Source of the DNA: Flavobacteriales bacterium UBA1937
GTDB taxonomy: Bacteria; Bacteroidota; Bacteroidia; Flavobacteriales; Weeksellaceae
NCBI GenBank assembly: GCA_002337005.1
Contig: DDFD01000070.1
Span: 1-18,284 of the forward strand
Direction of reading: 5' to 3'
DNA length: 18,284 bases
The notes under the pieces are model-generated. The model was not told the DNA's origin, searched no databases, and saw nothing but the letters and a program-made list of their open reading frames with translations. Position numbers and translations under genes: made by a program. Position 1 is the stretch's first letter. The number at the start of each line of letters is the position of its first letter. This document shows positions 6,839 through 12,447 of the stretch, one piece after another.

Positions 6839-7432
6839 TTAATGCATTCTTTTAATAAAATGGATAAAAACTTCCGTATTTTTTCTTGGTTCTATACTGT
6901 TGTAGCAATTTTCTAAGGTTTTAATTTCAAAAAAATTTTCAAATATTTTTTGGTATTCTTCTGCCGAGCCGCCAAAAGGTGGGGTGGTTTTCCCAAAATC
7001 TTTATTGAATAACAATCCTATAATTTTACCCTTTTCATTAAGCAAATCAAACATCTTTTCTACATACTTTTCTCTCAAATTAGGGTCTAATGCACAGAAA
7101 AAAGTTTGCTCTACAATTACATCATATTTCCCTTGGTGGTTAAAAAAATCTTCGCAAATCACTTTTACCTCAGCATGCGGAAATTTCTCAGAAATAATTT
7201 CACAAGCTTTTGGAGAAATGTCTAGAAGTGTGATGTTTTTGAAGCCTTCTTCCAAAAGCAATTCTGCTTCGTGAGCATTGCCACAACCAGGGATTAAAAT
7301 TTTTATTTCCTTATCTTCTACCTGAAGAAAATATTCTGAAATGGCAGAAGATGCCGAACCTATATCCCAGCCTGTTTCGCCGTTTTCCCAGCGTGAATTC
7401 CAAAAATTTTGATCTAAAATGTTTTCTTTCAT
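6839..7432 (-). CDS. TPMT/HOL-like thiol or thiocyanate methyltransferase
   Basis: A 197-residue class I SAM-dependent methyltransferase of the thiopurine S-methyltransferase superfamily. Features in order: F-W-N-S-R-W-x-x-G-E-T-G-W-D (10-23), the TPMT-type start; SAM motif I L-I-P-G-C-G-N-A-H-E (46-55); the acidic SAM ribose contact L-D (70-71); and V-E-Q-T-F-F-C-A-L (107-115). The TFFCAL segment and the later PPFGG match the plant HOL/thiol methyltransferase branch, which methylates bisulfide, thiocyanate and halides. In an operon with two rhodanese proteins and a persulfide dioxygenase, HS- or SCN- is the most likely substrate; this is inferred. It begins 8 bases after the cupin stop. Confidence 0.87.
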   Translation of the reverse strand: MKENILDQNFWNSRWENGETGWDIGSASSAISEYFLQVEDKEIKILIPGCGNAHEAELLLEEGFKNITLLDISPKACEIISEKFPHAEVKVICEDFFNHQGKYDVIVEQTFFCALDPNLREKYVEKMFDLLNEKGKIIGLLFNKDFGKTTPPFGGSAEEYQKIFENFFEIKTLENCYNSIEPRKNTEVFIHFIKRMH

Positions 7433-7440
7433 TTACTTTT

Positions 7441-7749
7441 TTATGGGTTTGCATCCAATTCTTTCATTATCAAAAAAATATTTTCAATATCTCTTCCTAC
7501 TACTTCGTGTTCTACATTTACAGGAATTTCAAAAATATCACCCATTCTCAGTACTATGCTTTCATTATTGATGTTAAAATCTATTTTTCCCCTCATCATT
7601 ACCAAAGTCGCAGGAACTGTGGTAATATGTTTTGCCAGTACTTGTTTTTCTAATAATCCTACCGAAAATAGGTTGGTGTTTTCTGTTTTTTTAATGCTAA
7701 GAACAGATGGTCTGTCTTCATTAAAAGTTAATTTCTCAAAAATATTCAT
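7441..7749 (-). CDS. Small cupin-domain protein
   Basis: A 102-residue single-cupin protein. The central part has the barrel strands TLVMMRGKIDFNI and ESIVLRMGDIFEIPVNVEHEVVG, with the cupin motif-2 pattern G-D-x(4)-P-x(4)-H (Gly70, Pro76, His81). His41 is a possible second ligand, but the first cupin motif is weak, so metal binding is uncertain. No specific family is recognised. Its ATG overlaps the stop of the persulfide dioxygenase gene (ATGA, 4 bases), a sign of translational coupling and of a function linked to persulfide or sulfite handling. The actual role is unknown. Confidence 0.82.
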   Translation of the reverse strand: MNIFEKLTFNEDRPSVLSIKKTENTNLFSVGLLEKQVLAKHITTVPATLVMMRGKIDFNINNESIVLRMGDIFEIPVNVEHEVVGRDIENIFLIMKELDANP

Positions 7750-9161
7750 GATAAGAAAGTTTTACTTTGACAAACAAAATCTGTGGTGGGTATTTTTTCA
7801 GTTTTTTTAATTCCATTAAAACCACCTTCCACTTCTGTGAAATTTCTATAACCTCTTGCCTGTAAGATGCTCGCAGCAATCATACTTCTATAACCACCTG
7901 CGCAGTGTAGGTAAAAATGTTGGTTGTTGTCTAGTGCATTTACCCAATCATTGATATAGGCCAAAGGTTTGCTGTAAGCATCTTCTACATGTTCGGCAGC
8001 ATATTCTCCTTCTTTTCTTACATCTATCACTATCGCGTTTTTATTCCATTTTTCTGAAAATTCTTCAGGTGAAATTCTGTGTATTGTATCTATTTCTTTA
8101 CCCGAATTTTTCCAGGATTGAAAACCGCCATCTAAATATCCTAAAATGTTATCAAAGCCTACTCTAGAAAGTCTGGTGATAGTTTCTTCTTCGGTACCTG
8201 CATTACAAACCAAAAGAATAGGTTGCTGTACATCTACAATCATATTGCCTACCCAAGGTGCAAAATCACCTTTAAGCCCAATATTGATAGACTGAGGAAC
8301 AAATCCTTGGTGAAATTCTGCTGCATTTCTGGTGTCTAAAATTAAAGCGCCAGTTTCTTCTGCTGCCGTTTCGAAATCTTCTACAGAAAGAGGATTATTG
8401 CCTTTTTTCATTACATTTTCAAAACTTTCATAGCCTCCTTTATTAAGTGCTACATTCATTCCGAAATATTTCGGTGGAGCGGTAAGCCCATCTAAAACCG
8501 CCGCAATGAAATTTTCCTTAGAAGTTTGCTTTAATGCATAATTGGTTTGCTTTTGGTTTCCAAGAGTATCTACCGTTTCTTTTTGCATATTTTTGCCACA
8601 AGCAGAACCTGCACCATGTGCGGGATATACTGTAATATCATCTGCTAATGGAAGGATTTTATTGTACAAAGAATCATAGAGAAGACCTGCCAATTCTTCT
8701 TGAGTGAGATTGGCGGCTTTTTGAGCTAAATCAGGTCTTCCTACATCTCCTAAAAATAGGGTATCTCCTGAGAAAATAGCGGTGTCTTTTCCGTTTTCGT
8801 CAATGAGCAGAAAAGTAGAACTTTCCATCGTATGACCAGGGGTATGCAGTACTTTAATTTTTATATTTCCGATTTGGAAAATTTGATTGTCTTCTGCAAT
8901 GATGGCTTCGAAAGCAGGTTTTGCAGTAGGGCCATAAACAATAGGAGCGCCAGTTTTTTGAGATAAATCTACGTGACCAGAAACAAAATCTGCGTGGAAA
9001 TGCGTCTCAAAAATATATTTCAGCTTTACATTGTCTTTTTCTAATCTTTCTAGGTAAGGTTGTACTTCTCTCAAAGGATCTATAATGGCAGCTTCGCCGT
9101 TAGAAACAATGTAATAAGCTCCTTGTGCTAGACAACCTGTATATATTTGTTCTATTTTCAT
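7746..9161 (-). CDS. CstB-like persulfide dioxygenase-rhodanese-rhodanese fusion
   Basis: A 471-residue three-domain enzyme. Residues 1-235 form an ETHE1-type metallo-beta-lactamase domain: T-H54-F-H56-A-D58 (first ligand His54), P-G-H110-T, G-D133-T-L-F-L-G-D-V-G-R142 and P-A-H182-G-A-G-S-A-C-G. It uses one Fe(II) to oxidise persulfides with O2, giving sulfite. Residues about 260-355 are a degenerate rhodanese with C319-N-A-G-T-E, where the usual Arg is Glu. Residues about 365-455 are a rhodanese with a full active loop, C420-A-G-G-Y-R425. The order and length match CstB of staphylococci, which turns persulfides into thiosulfate. I chose the ATG at 9159-9161 because homologues begin with MK[IV]EQIYTGCLAQGAYY; the ATG at 9177-9179 would add six residues. 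It heads the nine-gene run, behind the palindromic operator. Confidence 0.93.
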   Translation of the reverse strand: MKIEQIYTGCLAQGAYYIVSNGEAAIIDPLREVQPYLERLEKDNVKLKYIFETHFHADFVSGHVDLSQKTGAPIVYGPTAKPAFEAIIAEDNQIFQIGNIKIKVLHTPGHTMESSTFLLIDENGKDTAIFSGDTLFLGDVGRPDLAQKAANLTQEELAGLLYDSLYNKILPLADDITVYPAHGAGSACGKNMQKETVDTLGNQKQTNYALKQTSKENFIAAVLDGLTAPPKYFGMNVALNKGGYESFENVMKKGNNPLSVEDFETAAEETGALILDTRNAAEFHQGFVPQSINIGLKGDFAPWVGNMIVDVQQPILLVCNAGTEEETITRLSRVGFDNILGYLDGGFQSWKNSGKEIDTIHRISPEEFSEKWNKNAIVIDVRKEGEYAAEHVEDAYSKPLAYINDWVNALDNNQHFYLHCAGGYRSMIAASILQARGYRNFTEVEGGFNGIKKTEKIPTTDFVCQSKTFLS

Positions 9162-9243
9162 ATTGATAAATTTTACCATTTTTTGTCACTACGAAGTTAC
9201 ATCAAAAAAATGATTAGAAAATCTATTCTTTAATTTGGTAAAG

Positions 9244-9251
9244 CAAAGATG
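9244..9251 (-). promoter_or_regulatory. Candidate -7 element of the sulfur operon
   Basis: CATCTTTG on the minus strand, one mismatch from TAnnTTTG. No TTG element lies at normal spacing upstream. The centre of the Crp/Fnr-like palindrome is 33 bp upstream of the centre of this box, so the operator would be near -40, the class II activator position. The promoter assignment is an inference. An alternative is TAACTTCG at 9192-9199, also one mismatch from consensus. Confidence 0.4.
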
Positions 9252-9269
9252 AGAGAAAAAAATGTAGAT

Positions 9270-9291
9270 TTATGTAACAAAAATTACATAA
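9270..9291. promoter_or_regulatory. Crp/Fnr-type palindromic operator
   Basis: A perfect 8-bp inverted repeat, TTATGTAA-N6-TTACATAA, with spacer CAAAAA. The core TGTAA-N6-TTACA has exactly the geometry of CRP/FNR-family sites (TGTGA-N6-TCACA in E. coli CRP). It lies in the 138-base gap between the TauE gene and the nine-gene sulfur run, about 110 bases before the CstB-like start. A Crp/Fnr gene is encoded about 0.9 kb away on the same strand. The stem has no T tract, so it is not a terminator. Confidence 0.7.
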
Positions 9292-9317
9292 GCGATAGAT
9301 ACTTGCTATAATAGAAA

Positions 9318-10106
9318 TTAGTGAAAAAACACTTCTTTGAGGATGATGTAAGTTCCCATTATTAAGACAAACCAGCCGAAGATAGGTTTTAGTTTTTTAC
9401 CATCTATTTTTTTAGAAACCTTGATTCCTATTATCAATCCTAATACAGCGATGCCAGTAAAAATCAATAAAAATTCCCAATCTATGCTGTTTATGTTCTG
9501 CGAACTAGCAAAACCTAGTAATGAATTCATAGAAATAATAAACATAGAAGTGCCAATTGCTTTTTTCATCTCTAAGTTCAAGAGCATTACCAGCGCAGGA
9601 ACAATCAGAAAGCCACCACCAGCGCCAATCATCCCTGTAATCATGCCAACAGCGATACCTTGGGTAATAAGCAACGGATATTGTGGTGATTGTGTTTTGC
9701 TTTCAATTTCTTGATTTCCTATAATCATTTTAATGGAAGAAAGTAGCATAAGTGAGGCAAACATTACCAAGATAAATGCATTTTTGGGCACGTGAAAATC
9801 ACCAATATTAATAAGATTTACTGGCAAATGTGGAAGAACTATTTTCCTAACAAAAATGATAGAAAATACAGACGGAATACCAAAAACCAAAGCTGTTTTG
9901 TAATCTACATTTCCTTGTCTGGCATTGCCAATTGCTCCGAAAGCACTAGCTACTCCTACTACAAAAAGTGAAAGTGTAGTGGCAGAAAGTACATCTATCT
10001 TAAAGAGATATACAAAAATAGGAACTCCTAGAATACTACCACCACCACCTATAATGCCCATTACAAGACCAATGATGAGTGCAAAAAAATATCCTAAGAT
10101 TTCCAT
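9318..10106 (-). CDS. TauE/SafE family sulfite/sulfur anion exporter
   Basis: A 262-residue inner-membrane protein with about eight hydrophobic segments in two homologous halves. Each half starts with a glycine cluster: G-G-G-G-S-I-L-G-V-P (20-29) and G-A-G-G-G-F-L-I-V-P (161-170), the hallmark of TauE/SafE (DUF81). In the staphylococcal cst locus a TauE protein accompanies CstB and is thought to export sulfite; the same pairing here supports that role. It has its own short upstream region, with CAATTTTG at 10124-10131 (one mismatch from TAnnTTTG), after the Crp terminator. It is separated from the next gene by 138-156 bases that hold the operator. Confidence 0.92.
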   Translation of the reverse strand: MEILGYFFALIIGLVMGIIGGGGSILGVPIFVYLFKIDVLSATTLSLFVVGVASAFGAIGNARQGNVDYKTALVFGIPSVFSIIFVRKIVLPHLPVNLINIGDFHVPKNAFILVMFASLMLLSSIKMIIGNQEIESKTQSPQYPLLITQGIAVGMITGMIGAGGGFLIVPALVMLLNLEMKKAIGTSMFIISMNSLLGFASSQNINSIDWEFLLIFTGIAVLGLIIGIKVSKKIDGKKLKPIFGWFVLIMGTYIILKEVFFH

Positions 10107-10149
10107 ATTTTTAAATTCTTTTGCAAAATTGAAACATTTTTAAATAAAA

Positions 10150-10171
10150 AAATGCAACTAATGTTGCATTT
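10150..10171 (-). terminator. Terminator after the Crp/Fnr gene
   Basis: The stem AAATGCAAC/GTTGCATTT (9 bp, loop of 4) is followed on the minus strand by a T run (A run 10146-10152). It is 9 bases after the Crp/Fnr stop and isolates TauE in its own unit. Its ATGCAAC/GTTGCAT core also occurs in the stem at 4477-4508, at the other end of the sulfur locus. Confidence 0.85.
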
Positions 10172-10180
10172 CTTATAAAT

Positions 10181-10795
10181 TTATAATAATTCTATTTTAT
10201 TTCTGCCGAGTTTCAGTTTACCGTCTTCTTCCAAAGATTTTAGGAGCCTAGAAACCACTACTCTTGCTGTGCCTAGTTCGTTGGCTAGCTGTTCATGTGT
10301 AGTATGTATTATTTTAGAATCATTGAGTTCAGATTTTTTATGAAGCAAAGAAAGTAATCTTTCATCTACTTTTTTGAAAGTTACTTCGTTTACCATTTCC
10401 AGTAATTCTTCGAATCTTTTGTGGTAAAGCTTGAAGATGTAATCTAGCCATTCTGGATGCGTTTTAATAAGTGCGGTTACTTTTTCGGTAGGTAAAAAAA
10501 GAATTTCTGCATCTTCTTCTACTTCTGCTTTTACTTTAGATGTTTCTCCGTGTAAACCACCAAGAAAAGACATTACGCAACTTTCTCCCGCTTTTATATA
10601 ATAGAGTAAGATTTCTCTACCATCTTCTTCTGTTCTTAGTACTTTTATGCTGCCTTTTGTAACGATAGGAATAGATCTAATTCTTGCGTTTTCGTCTAGA
10701 ATTACATCGCCTGCTTCGTAATCTTTTACAATACTGTACTCGTATAATTGAGAAAGCAATTCTGGTGTTGCACTAAATTCTGTGGTTTTTGACAT
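10181..10795 (-). CDS. Crp/Fnr-family transcriptional regulator
   Basis: A 204-residue activator-type regulator. Residues about 10-115 form the cyclic-nucleotide-fold sensor, followed by the dimer helix (about 116-140) and a C-terminal winged HTH (about 142-204) with T-H-E-Q-L-A-N-E-L-G-T-A-R-V-V-V-S-R-L-L-K. The cNMP phosphate cassette of CRP (with its R-S-A) is absent; in its place is A-G-E-S-C73-V-M-S-F, with the only Cys of the protein. It therefore probably does not bind cAMP, and Cys73 could sense reactive sulfur or redox state (inference). There is no N-terminal Fe-S cysteine cluster as in FNR. It starts 2 bases after the preceding unknown gene, so it is likely part of the 12279-10181 transcript, and it ends in a strong terminator. 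Confidence 0.92.
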   Translation of the reverse strand: MSKTTEFSATPELLSQLYEYSIVKDYEAGDVILDENARIRSIPIVTKGSIKVLRTEEDGREILLYYIKAGESCVMSFLGGLHGETSKVKAEVEEDAEILFLPTEKVTALIKTHPEWLDYIFKLYHKRFEELLEMVNEVTFKKVDERLLSLLHKKSELNDSKIIHTTHEQLANELGTARVVVSRLLKSLEEDGKLKLGRNKIELL

Positions 10796-10797
10796 TT

Positions 10798-11835
10798 TTA
10801 TTCGTAATAAATTTTATACATTAATTCTTTTAAATCCTCATTAATGTTATTTTTTAATTTAAAATCAAAATAATCTGATTTATTTTTTTCACCATCATCA
10901 TAAATTACTATTCCTTCGTTTTTGTCATAAATGAAATCTTTTGTTTTATTAGACTTTACAATTCTTGAAATTCCTTCTAAGTATTGTTTTGTTTCATTGG
11001 TCGGTTCCCATTTATTTTTATTGGTTTCATAAAATTTAACTAATTCTTCTAAAGCATAAACACTAGCTTCAATATTAAAATCGTTTAAGCCAGAAGATAA
11101 TTCATTTATAGATTTATTTTTACTTAGCCATTCTTTTTTAGCTTCAGCTTCTGTGATAATAGATTTTAGCATTAGGCTATCTCTTTGCGCGGTTTTAGAT
11201 ATTACAATATTTACCTTTGTTTTATCGTCAAAAGCATTATTTTTTGCAACTTCAAGTAATTTAAAAGAATTAACGAAAGATTGCTCAAAATCTTTGAGTT
11301 TTGTAGCGTCAAATTTTTCGCTTGTTATTCTGAATTTTATATTCCATACACCACAATCATATAATGAAAATAATGATGTGTTTTTTTGTTCTTTTTGTCC
11401 TTTAAAAAAGTCAGGAATCATTAGGTTATAATCAAATACGCTTCTTATTCCTGAAACTGCAACCTTTTCATTTTCTAATTTTATAAACTCAGGAATTAAA
11501 TTTGGAGCATTAGTTGCATTTCTGTTTACAGCTATTTTAAAAGCATTAAATTGCTCTCTTAAATTCTCATTAGTTGCTTCAGAAGGATAAACATAAATGT
11601 TAATTTTTACAACTAATTTTTTACCATCTTTTAATAAATAAGTACTGCCAATATTATAATTTTTTTGATCATAAGAAACCAACTCTTCTCTATTAAAGCC
11701 TTGCCAATAATCAGGAAAAGCAAATTTTGAGAATGTATGAATATATTCACCTTTATGAAAAAATAATAAAGGTTTTTGTCTCATTTGCGAAAATGACAAA
11801 AAAGGGATTATGAAAAAAAGAAGAAATTTATACAT
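10798..11835 (-). CDS. Exported protein of unknown function
   Basis: A 345-residue protein with a signal peptide (MYKFLLFFIIPFLSFSQ). I do not recognise a family. The mature part is Lys/Asn/Glu-rich and mixed alpha-beta. It has an N-terminal segment with FAFPDYWQGFNREEL and a strand ending in GVWNIKFRITSEKF (about 165-178), then a long helical region (about 210-300). There is one visible Cys (about 162). It has no lipobox. The gene abuts the GreA/GreB-like gene (no gap) and is followed after 2 bases by the Crp/Fnr gene, so the three probably form one transcript; whether it has anything to do with sulfur is unknown. Confidence 0.75.
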   Translation of the reverse strand: MYKFLLFFIIPFLSFSQMRQKPLLFFHKGEYIHTFSKFAFPDYWQGFNREELVSYDQKNYNIGSTYLLKDGKKLVVKINIYVYPSEATNENLREQFNAFKIAVNRNATNAPNLIPEFIKLENEKVAVSGIRSVFDYNLMIPDFFKGQKEQKNTSLFSLYDCGVWNIKFRITSEKFDATKLKDFEQSFVNSFKLLEVAKNNAFDDKTKVNIVISKTAQRDSLMLKSIITEAEAKKEWLSKNKSINELSSGLNDFNIEASVYALEELVKFYETNKNKWEPTNETKQYLEGISRIVKSNKTKDFIYDKNEGIVIYDDGEKNKSDYFDFKLKNNINEDLKELMYKIYYE

Positions 11836-12279
11836 TTAATTAATCTTTAATATTTCAAAGCTGTTTTTCCCAAATTCTAAGTTTTCTCCTATTTTTTTAG
11901 CTTTTAAAGTCTTAAAAATTGGTGCGTCTTCAGATACCGAAATTACGTCTTTTTCGGCATATTTGAAAATAGGAACTGATACTCCTACAAAAATATAAGT
12001 TTTATTAGTTTCAATCATAGTTCCTGCTTCTATTTTATCATTAATTTTGGTTTTAGAATCTTCTAAAAATTTCAAATTATGTTTGGCAGATTTTAGCATA
12101 TTTTCATACCGAAGTTGCATGTCTTTTGCCTCGTTTTGTCTGGCGTAATCATCAGGATCTAGCGTGTTATCTTCGTCCATATTAGATTCTTGCTTGTAAC
12201 GTTCAATAGATGCTTTCAAATTATTGATTACTTTTTCTTGCTCATCTATTATAGCAGATAAAATTTTTGCTTTATCCAT
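11836..12279 (-). CDS. GreA/GreB-like coiled-coil protein
   Basis: A 147-residue cytoplasmic protein. Residues 1-75 are a predicted coiled-coil hairpin rich in Lys and Glu, with an acidic turn, M-D-E-D-N-T-L-D-P-D-D (about 34-44), where Gre factors carry their tip. Residues 80-147 resemble the C-terminal FKBP-like domain of Gre factors: GTMIETNKTYIFVGVSVP, then S-E-D-A-P-I-F-K-T-L-K-A-K-K-I-G-E-N-L-E-F. Flavobacterial relatives are often mislabelled 3-oxoacyl-ACP synthase. An RNA-polymerase-binding role is plausible but not shown. It has a good -7 element upstream and leads the transcript towards the Crp/Fnr gene. Confidence 0.75.
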   Translation of the reverse strand: MDKAKILSAIIDEQEKVINNLKASIERYKQESNMDEDNTLDPDDYARQNEAKDMQLRYENMLKSAKHNLKFLEDSKTKINDKIEAGTMIETNKTYIFVGVSVPIFKYAEKDVISVSEDAPIFKTLKAKKIGENLEFGKNSFEILKIN

Positions 12280-12307
12280 AACTTTATTTTTTTATAATGA
12301 AGTCTAA

Positions 12308-12315
12308 CAAATTTA
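12308..12315 (-). promoter_or_regulatory. -7 promoter element of the gre-like/crp transcript
   Basis: TAAATTTG on the minus strand, an exact TAnnTTTG match, 28 bases before the ATG of the GreA/GreB-like gene. No clear -33 TTG element is seen at the usual spacing. Confidence 0.5.
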
Positions 12316-12383
12316 AGTCTTTTTTGCCTGATAATCTTTTTATTACAGATGAGGTTTGTCATTACAGGTTTTTATCCAAAAAC

Positions 12384-12419
12384 AAAACCTTCTTTGCCTG
12401 TTTCAGCAAAAAAGGTTTT
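12384..12419 (-). terminator. Terminator of the TonB-dependent receptor gene
   Basis: The stem AAAACCTT/AAGGTTTT is continued inward, past one C-A mismatch, by TTTGC/GCAAA, with an 8-base loop. On the minus strand it is followed by GTTTTTGG. It lies 28 bases after the receptor stop. Confidence 0.8.
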
Positions 12420-12447
12420 TAATTAAAGTGATAGTTTATGAAAAATT

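Noticed and set aside
6984..7274. Plus-strand open frame across the methyltransferase gene, and similar antisense frames elsewhere
   Set aside because: They lie opposite well-supported genes, have no family features, and follow from the codon usage of the real gene.
9162..9179. Upstream in-frame ATG at 9177-9179 as the start of the CstB-like gene
   Set aside because: It adds MVKFIN before the conserved MKIEQIYTGCLAQGAYY start of the family; the inner ATG at 9159-9161 is preferred, though the longer form cannot be excluded.
9192..9202. Second Crp/Fnr half-site (TTACAT) near the CstB-like start
   Set aside because: The partner half at N6 spacing reads TCACT, not TGTAA, so it is only a chance half-site.
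11836..12279. Labelling the 147-residue protein as 3-oxoacyl-ACP synthase
   Set aside because: This label is seen on flavobacterial relatives, but the protein is far too short, lacks a ketosynthase active-site Cys, and has a Gre-like coiled-coil layout.
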